This document shows, one piece after another, positions 49,227-57,994 of a DNA stretch of 64,000 nucleotides; within the stretch, counting starts at the first letter, position 1, and the number at the start of each line of letters is the position of its first letter. A model generated the notes under the pieces. It searched no databases. It was not told the origin of the DNA and saw nothing but the letters and a program-made list of their open reading frames with translations. This DNA comes from Rhodocyclaceae bacterium (GTDB taxonomy: Bacteria; Pseudomonadota; Gammaproteobacteria; Burkholderiales; Rhodocyclaceae): NCBI GenBank assembly GCA_030681195.1, contig JAUXXJ010000004.1, positions 62,001 to 126,000 of the forward strand, given 5' to 3'. Both the position numbers and the translations under genes were made by a program.

Positions 49227-49709
49227 TCAAGTCTTCGGCTTCATGTGCAAATGCGTTTTCAGTTTGCCGCGCGGCACGTAACCGTGGGAATGGTCATGCC
49301 CACCATCGACCTCGACACTGACCAGATTCACCATCCCATGACGCACGCCGCGTTCGGCAATCAGCGCATCGGCAAAGCCGCGCACGGCCGGTGTCGGGCC
49401 GCGCAGGATGACCGTTTCGAGACAGTTTTCATGATCGAGATGCGCGTGCATCGTCGCCACCGTCAGGTCATGTTGGCCATGCTGTAGTGCCGTCAGTCGC
49501 TCGGCCAGATCGCGCTCGTGGTGATTGAAGACGTAGGACAGGTTGGCGACGCAGTAGCCGCCCGCCGTTTCGCCACCGCGTTCGCGTTCCAGCAGCGAGC
49601 GCACCAGATCGCGCACCGCCTCCGAGCGGTTCTGATAGCCACGCTGGGCGATCAGGCGGTCGAAATCCGCCGCCAACTGCTCATCCATCGAAATCGTAAA
49701 GCGTTCCAT
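49227..49709 (-). CDS. nikR: Nickel-responsive regulator NikR
   Basis: Ribbon-helix-helix repressor (residues 1-45, RFTISMDEQL) joined to an ACT-type nickel domain. The high-affinity site residues are visible as His88, His90 and Cys96 with a His at 77 or 80. It is about 25 residues longer than E. coli NikR, with a His-rich tail (GGHDHSHG). It is transcribed away from cbiM and probably controls it. Confidence 0.92.
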   Translation of the reverse strand: MERFTISMDEQLAADFDRLIAQRGYQNRSEAVRDLVRSLLERERGGETAGGYCVANLSYVFNHHERDLAERLTALQHGQHDLTVATMHAHLDHENCLETVILRGPTPAVRGFADALIAERGVRHGMVNLVSVEVDGGHDHSHGYVPRGKLKTHLHMKPKT

Positions 49710-49797
49710 GACGGTCTCCTACATTTCTCAACACTTTACCAAGTGAATCAGTATTACAATTTTAAAAATCGTCACACCGCTTTTCGGGAGATACCTC
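49710..49797. promoter_or_regulatory. nikR/cbiM divergent regulatory region
   Basis: An AT-rich 88-base gap (TATTACAATTTTAAAAAT core) between outward genes, the logical NikR operator. GTGA at 49744-49747 and TCAC at 49771-49774 are widely spaced half-sites at best; I cannot define an operator. GGGAG precedes cbiM. Confidence 0.4.
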
Positions 49798-50607
49798 ATG
49801 CACATGGCCGATGCTCTACTGTCGCCGACGGTCGGCGTGACCCTGTGGGCCGCATCCGCCGCCACCCTCGCCTGGTGCTCGAAGCGCTTGCGCAGCGATC
49901 CTAGAGAACATCTGGTGCCCCTGATGGGCGTGCTGGGCGCTTTCGTGTTCGCCGCCCAGATGATTAACTTCGCAATTCCGGGCACGGGGTCGAGCGGACA
50001 CATCAGCGGTGGTCTTCTGCTCGCGATCCTACTCGGTGCTCCCGCTGCCTTCGTCGTCATCACCTCGGTGTTGACAGTCCAGGCGCTGTTCTTTGCCGAC
50101 GGCGGCCTGCTGGCGCTCGGCGCCAATATCTTTAACCTCGGCGTGATTCCCTGTTTCATTGCCTATCCCCTGATCTACCGTCCATTGCTCAAAGCTGCCG
50201 GCGCCTCGCCCTCGAAAAACCGGGTGGTCATGATTACCGTATTGGCCGCCGTGATTGGCCTCCAGCTAGGCGCCCTCGGCGTGGTCATCCAAACCCAGCT
50301 TTCCGGCATCAGCAGCCTGCCCCTGAATACTTTCCTGCTGCTGATGCAGTCGATTCACCTGCCCATCGGCGTGGTGGAAGGTCTGGCGACCGCAGCCGTC
50401 TTCGCCTTTATCCGCGCGGCGCGCCCCGATCTGGTCAACATGGTTGGTGGCGGCCGTGTCACCGCCGGTTTTTCCGGGCGCATGATCGCCACCTTCGCAC
50501 TACTGGCCCTAGTGATGGGCGGCGGGCTGTCCTGGTTTGCGTCGACGGCCCCGGATGGCCTGGAATGGTCGATCGAACACGCCACGCTTAGTTCCAAGCC
50601 CGAGTGA
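49798..50607 (+). CDS. cbiM: ECF nickel/cobalt transporter substrate-specific subunit CbiM/NikM, fused to PDGLE domain
   Basis: A 269-residue membrane protein that starts MHMADAL, where His2 is the conserved metal ligand, and has GSSGHISGG. The C-terminus has one extra membrane helix and the PDGLEW motif normally found in the separate CbiN/NikN-like subunit, so this gene is a fused version. Given nikR next to it, nickel is the likelier metal. It overlaps cbiQ. Confidence 0.92.
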   Translation: MHMADALLSPTVGVTLWAASAATLAWCSKRLRSDPREHLVPLMGVLGAFVFAAQMINFAIPGTGSSGHISGGLLLAILLGAPAAFVVITSVLTVQALFFADGGLLALGANIFNLGVIPCFIAYPLIYRPLLKAAGASPSKNRVVMITVLAAVIGLQLGALGVVIQTQLSGISSLPLNTFLLLMQSIHLPIGVVEGLATAAVFAFIRAARPDLVNMVGGGRVTAGFSGRMIATFALLALVMGGGLSWFASTAPDGLEWSIEHATLSSKPE

Positions 50608-51377
50608 GCGGCATCGAAGCGCTGCTCAGGGAAGTCCATTCGCTCGACGCGAGCGCCGGGCAAGCCACCTGGCTGGCGCACCTTGACCCGCGCGCCATCG
50701 TCCTTGCCACCGTCGCATTCATTATCGTTGTGGTGTCTTTCGACCGCTATGCCGTGGCCGCGCTCCTGCCCCTGGCGCTCTATCCGCTCGTGCTCGCCCG
50801 ACTCGGCAATATTCCCCTCGGCCGGATCGGCCGCAAACTACTGCCGGCGCTACCCTTCGCGCTGATGGTCGGCTTGTTCAATCCGCTCTTCGACCCGGCA
50901 CCGCGCCTCGAACTGATGGGCCACGCCATCGCCGGCGGTTGGCTCTCGCTAAGCTCGATTCTGCTGCGCGCAATCCTCACTGTCTCCGCAGCACTGATCC
51001 TGATCGCCGTCCTCGGCATGCATCGGCTCTGCGCGGCACTCGATCAGCTGGGCGTGCCACGGGTACTGACCACGCAGCTGCTGCTGATGCACCGTTATCT
51101 GGTGGTGCTGGCTGGCGAACTCGGGCGCATGAACCTGGCGCGCGAACTGCGCTCGCCCGCGACCAAGGCCATGCCCCTTTCCGTCTATGCTGCCTTGCTC
51201 GGCCATCTGCTGCTGCGCACGCTCGACCGTGCGCTACGCATCCATCAGGCGATGCGGGCGCGAGGCTTCGATGGCTATATCCCAGTGCAGAAAATTCAGC
51301 CCTGGCAGTGGCGCGACACGCTATTTCTGGCATGTTGCCTGGGCATGTTGGCGCTGATGCGCGGAATCGCCGCATGA
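50604..51377 (+). CDS. cbiQ: ECF transporter transmembrane subunit CbiQ
   Basis: A 257-residue T-component with about five helices and coupling motifs including RARGFDGY (A-R-G family signature). The GTG start 50604 overlaps the cbiM stop, and the stop overlaps the cbiO ATG, so all three are coupled. Confidence 0.92.
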   Translation: MSGIEALLREVHSLDASAGQATWLAHLDPRAIVLATVAFIIVVVSFDRYAVAALLPLALYPLVLARLGNIPLGRIGRKLLPALPFALMVGLFNPLFDPAPRLELMGHAIAGGWLSLSSILLRAILTVSAALILIAVLGMHRLCAALDQLGVPRVLTTQLLLMHRYLVVLAGELGRMNLARELRSPATKAMPLSVYAALLGHLLLRTLDRALRIHQAMRARGFDGYIPVQKIQPWQWRDTLFLACCLGMLALMRGIAA

Positions 51378-52114
51378 GCCACCACCTTGTCGAAGCCCGC
51401 GACGTAGTTTTTGCTTACCCGGATGGGCAAGCCGCACTGAACGGGGTTAGCTTCACGGTTCATCATGGTGAATCGGTCGCCATCGTCGGCGGCAATGGCG
51501 CCGGCAAATCGACCCTTTTACAGCATCTCAATGGTGTGCTAACGCCAACACGCGGCCAGATACGCATCGGCGACTTTCCCATCACGCACGAGAACCTCGC
51601 CGAGGTACGCCACACCGTCGGCATGATCTTCCAGGAGGCGGATGACCAGTTGTTCATGCCCACCGTGTTCGACGACGTCGCTTTCGGCCTGAGCCATCAG
51701 GGCTTGGCCGTAACCGACATCGAAACGCGCGTCATGCAGGCGCTGGAAACGGTCGGTGCCGCGCACTTGCGCGACCGCCCGCCCTATCGGCTCTCGGGCG
51801 GCGAGAAGCGCGCCGTGGCCATTGCGGGGGTACTGGTCATGCAACCCAGCATCCTCGTCATGGACGAGCCGAGCAGCGGCCTCGATCCGGCAGCCCGGCG
51901 CCGGCTGATCAAACTACTGGCTGGCTTCGACCACACCAAGATCATTGCGACCCACGATCTGGATCTGGTACTTGAACTGTGTTCGCGGGTGCTGGTCATG
52001 CATCGGGGTGTCATCGAAGCAGACGGCAGCCCGAATGACATTTTCGGCAATATGAAACTACTGGAACGCTGCCAACTGGAGCCACCACCCCGCTATCTTT
52101 CCCTGCGGGGATAG
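51374..52114 (+). CDS. cbiO: ECF transporter ATPase CbiO
   Basis: A 246-residue ABC ATPase: Walker A GGNGAGKSTL, Q-loop FQEADDQLF, signature LSGGEKRAVAIAG, Walker B ILVMDEPSSGLD and switch His in ATHDLD. It powers the CbiMQ transporter. The 3' end overlaps the opposite hypothetical gene by 22 bases. Confidence 0.95.
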   Translation: MSHHLVEARDVVFAYPDGQAALNGVSFTVHHGESVAIVGGNGAGKSTLLQHLNGVLTPTRGQIRIGDFPITHENLAEVRHTVGMIFQEADDQLFMPTVFDDVAFGLSHQGLAVTDIETRVMQALETVGAAHLRDRPPYRLSGGEKRAVAIAGVLVMQPSILVMDEPSSGLDPAARRRLIKLLAGFDHTKIIATHDLDLVLELCSRVLVMHRGVIEADGSPNDIFGNMKLLERCQLEPPPRYLSLRG

Positions 52115-52365
52115 AGCGACTGGCCGGCTTCGCGCACATCGCGGCGCAACTGATGACGCTCTTCCGGCGACATCTGTTGCAGCGCCTCACGCCGCTGGCG
52201 CCGCTCTTCACGTCGTTCTTCGCGCCATTGCTCACGTTGCTCGGGAGGGAAATCGTGCGGCCGCATCTGCCGCTGCCCATACAGCGGAGGCGGCGCATCC
52301 TGCGCCACGGCATGCGGCAGGGCCGTTAGCAGCAACAACAGGAAAGTGAGGGCGGACTTGTTCAT
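52093..52365 (-). CDS. Small secreted Arg/Glu-rich protein
   Basis: A 90-residue protein with a signal peptide (residues 1-21, cut near AVAQ-D) and a mature part dominated by Arg, Glu and Gln in a long helix (EQREQWREERREERRQ). It recalls CpxP/Spy-like or DUF3106 periplasmic proteins but no LTxxQ motif is clear. It starts 121 bases from ompR on the opposite strand. Confidence 0.6.
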   Translation of the reverse strand: MNKSALTFLLLLLTALPHAVAQDAPPPLYGQRQMRPHDFPPEQREQWREERREERRQRREALQQMSPEERHQLRRDVREAGQSLYPRRER

Positions 52366-52486
52366 GCCTGCATTGTAGGGCGCCCTCCAAGGCATGGTGG
52401 GCAGGCTTTGTAACAAAGCTTTGCGAGCGCCTGCGCCTGCAACATCCCGACATACCTGCTCATCATTCGGCAGTATCCTTCGCCCC

Positions 52487-53227
52487 ATGAACGACACCCG
52501 CAAATCCAAAATCTTGATTGTCGATGACGACTTGCGCTTGCGCAGCCAACTGGAACGCTATCTCGCCGACCAGGGCTTTGCCTGCAAGGCAGTAGCCGAC
52601 GCGGCTGGCATGGATCGCGCCCTTGAGCGCGAACTCTACGATCTGATCGTGCTCGATCTGATGCTGCCCGGCGAAGATGGTCTGTCGATCTGCCGCCGCC
52701 TGCGCGGCAATGGCGGCGCACACAACGACATCGCCATCCTGATGCTCACCGCAAAGGGCGACGACATCGACCGCATCGTCGGCCTTGAACTCGGTGCCGA
52801 CGACTATCTGCCCAAGCCCTTCAACCCGCGCGAACTGGTCGCCCGCATCCATGCCGTGTTGCGGCGACGCGGCAGCGCCCCACCGGCCGGCGCCCCTGCA
52901 GCGGATGAAGAAGTCGTGCGCTTCGGCCAAGTCGAGGTGAATCTCGCCACGCGTGAACTACTCCGTGCCGAGACCGCGACCATGCTCACCACCGGCGAGT
53001 TCGGCCTGCTGCAGGTGCTGCTCAAACACCCGCGCCAACCGCTCTCGCGCGACAAGCTGATGGAGTTGGCACGCGGCCGCGAGCATGGCGTGTTCGACCG
53101 CGCCATCGACGTGCAGATCTCGCGCCTGCGCAAGCTGGTCGAGGACGACCCGACCAAGCCGCGCCACATCCAGACGGTGTGGGGCTTCGGTTACGTGTTT
53201 GTGCCTGATGGGCGCGACGCTGCTTAA
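52487..53227 (+). CDS. ompR: OmpR-family response regulator
   Basis: A 246-residue regulator: receiver with acidic pocket IVDDD and phospho-acceptor Asp57 in VLDLMLPGEDG, Lys in LTAKGDD, and a C-terminal winged helix (SRLRKLVEDDP, WGFGYVFVP). ATG 52487 is the family start; the ribosome site is weak. It overlaps the kinase gene by 20 bases. Confidence 0.92.
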   Translation: MNDTRKSKILIVDDDLRLRSQLERYLADQGFACKAVADAAGMDRALERELYDLIVLDLMLPGEDGLSICRRLRGNGGAHNDIAILMLTAKGDDIDRIVGLELGADDYLPKPFNPRELVARIHAVLRRRGSAPPAGAPAADEEVVRFGQVEVNLATRELLRAETATMLTTGEFGLLQVLLKHPRQPLSRDKLMELARGREHGVFDRAIDVQISRLRKLVEDDPTKPRHIQTVWGFGYVFVPDGRDAA

Positions 53228-54395
53228 AAAGTTCCTGCCGCGCACGCTGCTGTGGCGTGCCTTCTGGCTGATCGCGCTGCTGATGCTGTTGGCGGTGGCC
53301 GCTTGGCTGGCCATTTTCAGCGAGGCGGAACTCGACCGCCGCTCGCGTCAGATTGCGCAGATGCTCACCAGTGTCACCAATCTCACCCGCACCGCCCTAC
53401 TCACCGCGCACCCGGCGCAGCGTCACGAGTTGCTTGCCGAGCTGGCCGACCTCGAAGGCCTGCACGTCTATCCGGCCGATGCGGACGACCGCGTCGAACC
53501 GCCACCGTCCTTCGGCCTGACGCGCCGTATCGAGGCCCTGCTCATCGAAAAGCTCGGCCCGGAAACTCAACTGGCCTTTGCGGTGAATGGCGAGCCGGGT
53601 CTGTTCGTGCGCTTTCGCGTCCTTCCCGGTGAGGATGGCCACTTCTGGCTGGGCCTGCCGCGTGAGCGGCTGGCGCGTCACCTGCCCTGGCAATGGATCG
53701 GCTGGGGCATGGCCGTGCTGCTGTTGTCGCTGGCCGGTGCCTGGCTGATCGTCTATCGCATCGTGCGCCCCATCGAGGAGGAGCGCGCACTGTTACTCGC
53801 CGGCATCTCGCACGACCTGCGCACGCCACTGACGCGCCTGCGCATGGAAATCGAGATGAGTGTTGATGATGAAACAGCGCGTAGCGGCATGGAAGCAGAT
53901 ATCGTCGAGATGGATCGCACCATCGGCCAGTTTCTTGATTTCGCGCGACCGGCCGACGCAACACCGACCGTCGCCACCGATTTATCGAACCTGCTCGGCG
54001 ACATCGCCGCGCGCTATGGCGAGCGTGTCGACTATCGCCGTCCCGCCAGCGCCGACTTTTCAGTCAGCGTGCGTCCCGACGCCCTGCGCCGTGTCGTCAT
54101 CAACCTGATCGAGAACGCGCTGCGCCACGCCGGTGCGCCGGTAGACCTGGAACTTGCCCGCGCCGGGCGCCACATCATTATCGCCATCCTCGATCGCGGT
54201 CCGGGTATCGCACCCGCTGACATCGAGCGCCTCAAGCAGCCTTTTACCCGCGGCGAAACAGCACGTACAGGGGCCGGCGGCGCCGGCCTCGGCCTCGCCA
54301 TCGTCGACCGTTTAGTGCGACTGCAAGGCGGCCGCTTCGAACTGGCGCCCCGCCCCGGTGGCGGACTCGCCGCCCGTATCATCCTGCACGGCTAG
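53208..54395 (+). CDS. envZ: EnvZ-like sensor histidine kinase, apparently lacking the HAMP linker
   Basis: A 395-residue kinase with a membrane helix (~12-34), a ~120-residue periplasmic domain, a second helix (~165-185), then H-box GISHDLRTPLTRLRME with His202, N-box NLIENALRHAG and G-boxes DRGPGIAP and GLGLAIVDRL. After helix two only VRPIEEERALLLA separates the membrane from the H-box; the usual ~45-residue HAMP domain seems deleted. A repeat copy encodes R-P-A-S-A-D-F before the N-box. The stop shares CTAG with the opposite Sel1 gene. Confidence 0.9.
   Translation: MGATLLKKFLPRTLLWRAFWLIALLMLLAVAAWLAIFSEAELDRRSRQIAQMLTSVTNLTRTALLTAHPAQRHELLAELADLEGLHVYPADADDRVEPPPSFGLTRRIEALLIEKLGPETQLAFAVNGEPGLFVRFRVLPGEDGHFWLGLPRERLARHLPWQWIGWGMAVLLLSLAGAWLIVYRIVRPIEEERALLLAGISHDLRTPLTRLRMEIEMSVDDETARSGMEADIVEMDRTIGQFLDFARPADATPTVATDLSNLLGDIAARYGERVDYRRPASADFSVSVRPDALRRVVINLIENALRHAGAPVDLELARAGRHIIIAILDRGPGIAPADIERLKQPFTRGETARTGAGGAGLGLAIVDRLVRLQGGRFELAPRPGGGLAARIILHG
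54037..54060 (-). repeat. 24-bp dispersed repeat, copy 13 (exact consensus)
   Basis: Exact consensus on the minus strand, inside the envZ-like gene, read as R-P-A-S-A-D-F. Confidence 0.95.
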
Positions 54396-56410
54396 TTCAA
54401 ACTGGCACCGTACTCGATGCGTTCAAGGAAGGCTCGCGCGCCTTCATGGCCCTGGCTCGCGGCCATGCGCAGCCACTTCATGGCGAGGCGCAAATTGCGT
54501 GTCAGCCCTGCCCCCCGGTAATACGCCGCGCCCAGCTCATACTGTGCATTCACCTCGCCCAGCACCGCCGCACGCCGCAGATGACGCATCGCCTGCTTGG
54601 TATCCCGCTTTACGCCCTGGCCGTGCAACTGCATGAAGCCGAGGCTGTAGAGCGTGTAGGCATCCTCATGCTGGGCCACCGCCTGTTCCAGCCAGCGATA
54701 GGCCTCGCGATAATTGCGTGTCACCCCGGTGCCGTGATAGTAGAGATCGGCCAGCGCCAGCTTGGCATCGAAGACCGTGGCCGCCTGACGATACCAGTGC
54801 GCGGCCTGCACCAGATCGAGCGGCCCACCGAGGCCGTGGCGCCAGCATTCGGCCAGCATGAAGGCAGCGCGTCGATGGCCCAGTTCGCCCGCCTTGCGGT
54901 AACAGGCACGCGCCCGCTCGACATCGGCCACCACGCCGTGACCATGAAAGAAGCGTTCCCCTTCGGCAAACCAGTAGCGCTCCAGTTCGTCAAAAGCCGA
55001 CTGCCAGCCGGCTTCGGCCGCCTGATGCAGTGCCAACTCGCCGCGTGCCACATCGGCCTTGCCGCCGATGCCATGCAAATGACAGCGCCCCAACTCGGCC
55101 TTGCCATGCGCCGAGCCGGCCGCCGCCGCCGCATGGTAATGGCGCCGTGCCGCCATCGCATCGGCACTCACCCCCTCGCCCAGTTCATGGCATTCGCCCA
55201 ACCAGACATGCGCATCAATCTCGCCGCCCTCTGCCGCGCGGCGATACCAGGCCAGCGCCAGCTTCTTGTTCTCCTCGACGCCTTCGCCCCAGCGATGGCA
55301 GTGCGCAAGCTTCAACTGCGCCCGCGCATGCCCCAGACGCGCGGCCGAGCGCCACCACTTGACGGCCTCGGCCATGTCGCGCTGCAGGTGAGCGCGACCG
55401 CCGGCATAGGCTTCGCCCAGTTCAAATTCCGCTTCACGATTGCCGCGCTCGGCGGCGCGTCGATACCAGGCCAGCCCGACCTCTGGATCGGGCGTGCCGC
55501 CGATGCCGAAGGTGGCACACTGGCCGAGCAGGAACATCGCACTCGCGACGCGTTTCCTCGCCGCAGCACGGAACCAGCTCACGGCCTCAATGTGATTGAC
55601 CGCCACCCCTTCGCCGGCATACAGGCACAGCCCGAGGCAGAACATCGCGGGGGCCACGCCGGCCTCGGCGGCCTGGCGCCACAGGTGTACCGCCGACTGG
55701 GGATTGCGGCTGACGCCCCGGCCAAAGAAATAGCAGCGCGCCAACAGATCGCTCGCCCGTGGCTGGCCATGGTCACTGGCCTGTTGCAGCCAACGCACAG
55801 CGGCGCCCACATCGCGCTGCAGATGCTGCCCAAGATACAGCAGCCGCCCGAGCCAGTATTGGGCGAGCGGGCTACCCTCTTCGGCCGCTTTGCGCAACAA
55901 CTCGCCACCACGCACCTCGTCGGCCGACACGCCATGGCCGCGTAGCAGGCACAGGCCAAACCAGGTCATGCCGCGACTGTCCTGCTGTGCGGCCGCCTGT
56001 TCGAAGAGTTTGGCCGCTTCGGCATAGTCCTTGGGCAGTCCCATGCCCTGATAAAGCAGCCAGCCCAGCACCGCCGCACCGGCCGGGCAGCCGTTTTCGG
56101 CGCTTTTCGAGGCCCACTGCACGGCATCATGCGCGGACTTGCTCACCCCTTCGCCCACGGCGCAACGCCAGCCCAACTCGGCCTGGGCCGTCAGGTTGCC
56201 CGCCTCGGCCATGCGCCGCAGTTCATTGAGCGGCAAGGCACGCCAGAATTCGTCGGCATGCCCGAGCAGTTCCAGCCCCTGCGCCACGCCGCGTTCGACC
56301 AGGCTGCTTTCGAGCGCCTCGCGGAACAAGCCGATCAATGCCGGCGGCGCCAGTGGGATCAACTGCATGGCAAATATGAAAGATTTAGAAAAACGCAGCA
56401 TACGCTCCAT
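54392..56410 (-). CDS. Sel1-repeat protein
   Basis: A 672-residue solenoid with about sixteen Sel1-like repeats of ~36 residues (pattern A-x-x-x-L-G-x-x-Y/C-x-x-G-x-G-V-x-x-x...A-x-x-W-x-x-x-A-A), running from residue ~80 almost to the end. There is no clear signal peptide. Such proteins act as protein-protein adaptors, often in signalling. ATG 56410 or 56368 may be the start. It converges with envZ. Confidence 0.88.
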   Translation of the reverse strand: MERMLRFSKSFIFAMQLIPLAPPALIGLFREALESSLVERGVAQGLELLGHADEFWRALPLNELRRMAEAGNLTAQAELGWRCAVGEGVSKSAHDAVQWASKSAENGCPAGAAVLGWLLYQGMGLPKDYAEAAKLFEQAAAQQDSRGMTWFGLCLLRGHGVSADEVRGGELLRKAAEEGSPLAQYWLGRLLYLGQHLQRDVGAAVRWLQQASDHGQPRASDLLARCYFFGRGVSRNPQSAVHLWRQAAEAGVAPAMFCLGLCLYAGEGVAVNHIEAVSWFRAAARKRVASAMFLLGQCATFGIGGTPDPEVGLAWYRRAAERGNREAEFELGEAYAGGRAHLQRDMAEAVKWWRSAARLGHARAQLKLAHCHRWGEGVEENKKLALAWYRRAAEGGEIDAHVWLGECHELGEGVSADAMAARRHYHAAAAAGSAHGKAELGRCHLHGIGGKADVARGELALHQAAEAGWQSAFDELERYWFAEGERFFHGHGVVADVERARACYRKAGELGHRRAAFMLAECWRHGLGGPLDLVQAAHWYRQAATVFDAKLALADLYYHGTGVTRNYREAYRWLEQAVAQHEDAYTLYSLGFMQLHGQGVKRDTKQAMRHLRRAAVLGEVNAQYELGAAYYRGAGLTRNLRLAMKWLRMAASQGHEGARAFLERIEYGASLN

Positions 56411-56422
56411 GCGCCAAGTGGC

Positions 56423-56445
56423 TTATCCACAAAAACTGTGGAAAA
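56423..56445. promoter_or_regulatory. Pair of convergent DnaA-box-like sites
   Basis: TTATCCACA (56423-56431) is a perfect DnaA-box consensus and TGTGGAAAA (56437-56445) is the complement of TTTTCCACA, one base off. They sit between divergent Sel1 and xseA genes, with an AT-rich stretch about 90 bases away. Confidence 0.55.
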
Positions 56446-56677
56446 CTCTGTGAGTCTCTTGCGCATGGAAGCGCTAAGTAGGCGCCCCGAAAGGACTTTT
56501 GTTACTTTGCAGCGAAAGTGACCAAATTATTTAACAATATATATCAACAAGTTACACGCTATCCATTGGCTTGCAGGCGTACTTATTGCCGATTTAAGAC
56601 CCACCTCGCGGCTGATCGAGGCCATGTGGATGAGGTAGCATCGGCCGCCTCCTGTTTTTCTTGAAATTTCACCTTCC
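56446..56677. other. AT-rich divergent intergenic region before xseA
   Basis: No gene fits in these bases. They include an AT-rich run near 56525-56550 (ATTATTTAACAATATATATC) that could carry promoter elements. No terminator or repeat copy is seen. Confidence 0.4.
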
Positions 56678-57931
56678 GTGGCCGCAGAAACCCTCTCCGT
56701 CAGCGAACTCAACCGGCAGGCCCGCCAGTGGCTGGAGCGCCAGTTCCCCCTGTGCTGGGTGAGCGGTGAAATCTCCAATCTGGTGCGTGCCGCGTCGGGC
56801 CATGTGTATTTCTCGCTCAAGGACAGCCAGGCCCAGGTGCGTTGCGCCATGTTCCGCTCGCGCGCCCAACTCGTTCCCTGGAAGCTTGAGAACGGCCAGC
56901 AGATCGAAGTACAGGCGCTGGTCACCCTCTACGAAGCACGCGGCGAATTCCAGCTCAATGTCGAGGCGATGCGCCGCGCCGGGATTGGGCAGCTCTATGA
57001 GCAATTCGTGCGCCTGCGCGAGAAATTGGCCGCCGAAGGGCTGTTCGCCGCCGAGCAGAAACGCGCGATGCCGCCCTATCCGCGCCGTGTCGGCATTGTC
57101 ACCTCGCCGCAGGCCGCCGCGCTGCGCGACGTGATCGCCGCCTTTGCCCGCCGCGCCCCACATGTCGAGCTGATCGTTTATCCGACGCTGGTGCAGGGCG
57201 CCGAGGCCCCTGCCGCCATCGTCGCCGCCCTCGAAACCGCCTACGCTCGCGCCGAGTGCGACCTGCTGCTCGTCGTGCGCGGCGGCGGCAGCCTCGAAGA
57301 CCTGTGGGCCTTCAACGACGAGGCGGTCGCGCGCAAACTTGCCGTCTCGCCAGCGCCGACAATTAGCGGGGTCGGCCATGAGACGGATACGACCATCGTC
57401 GACTATGTGGCCGACCATCGCGCCGCCACCCCCACTGCCGCCGCCGAACTGGCCAGCGCTGGCTGGTTTGCCGCCGCCGGTGAATTGGGCGAGCTGGAAG
57501 ACGCCCTGCTACGCGCCATCGAACGGCAACTGGCTCAGCGCATCCAGGCCGTCGATCGCCTCGCCCTGCGGCTCGTCCACCCCGCCCAGCGCCTCGCCGC
57601 CATCCGGCAGCGCGTCGAAGGGCTGGGCCACCGGCTCGGCAGCGCTATCCAGGCCCGCTTCACCGTGCAACCGCGCATCGACCGCCTGCGCTTTCGTCTC
57701 ACTCAGTCGCTGGCGCAGCGCCTCGCCGCACAGCGCGACCGCCTCGCCCGCCATGCCGGTGCACTGGCCGCCCTCTCCCCGCACGCCACGCTCGAACGCG
57801 GCTACAGCATTGTCCGCAGCGCCGACGGTCGGATCGTGCGCCAAGCCGGCCAGCTCACGCCCGGCGACACGCTCGACCTGCAATTCGCCCACGGCCGCGC
57901 CACTGCGACGGTCGATAAAGTTGACTTGTAA
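56678..57931 (+). CDS. xseA: Exodeoxyribonuclease VII large subunit
   Basis: Degrades single-stranded DNA with XseB. The 417-residue protein has an N-terminal OB fold (WVSGEISNLVRAASGHVYFSLKD in part), GIVTSPQAAALRD, RGGGSLEDLWAFNDE and GVGHETDTT, then a long helical region. GTG 56678 is the start. The segment A-V-S-P-A-P-T-I just before the GVGHETD motif is encoded by a repeat copy and seems to be at native length. Confidence 0.95.
   Translation: MAAETLSVSELNRQARQWLERQFPLCWVSGEISNLVRAASGHVYFSLKDSQAQVRCAMFRSRAQLVPWKLENGQQIEVQALVTLYEARGEFQLNVEAMRRAGIGQLYEQFVRLREKLAAEGLFAAEQKRAMPPYPRRVGIVTSPQAAALRDVIAAFARRAPHVELIVYPTLVQGAEAPAAIVAALETAYARAECDLLLVVRGGGSLEDLWAFNDEAVARKLAVSPAPTISGVGHETDTTIVDYVADHRAATPTAAAELASAGWFAAAGELGELEDALLRAIERQLAQRIQAVDRLALRLVHPAQRLAAIRQRVEGLGHRLGSAIQARFTVQPRIDRLRFRLTQSLAQRLAAQRDRLARHAGALAALSPHATLERGYSIVRSADGRIVRQAGQLTPGDTLDLQFAHGRATATVDKVDL
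57341..57364 (-). repeat. 24-bp dispersed repeat, copy 14
   Basis: Three mismatches (AATTG and centre GCGAG). Inside xseA immediately before the codons of the GVGHETD motif, read as A-V-S-P-A-P-T-I. Confidence 0.85.
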
Positions 57932-57994
57932 TGTTGGGCATTGCCCCAATATCATTCGCGAAGCATTGCCCCAACTCAAATCGGAGAACAAAAA

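Noticed and set aside
49710..49797. Cobalamin riboswitch before cbiM
   Set aside because: The 88-base gap is too short and has no B12-box-like sequence.
56423..56550. Chromosome origin at the DnaA-box pair
   Set aside because: Only two boxes, and no dnaA, dnaN, gyrB or rpmH nearby.
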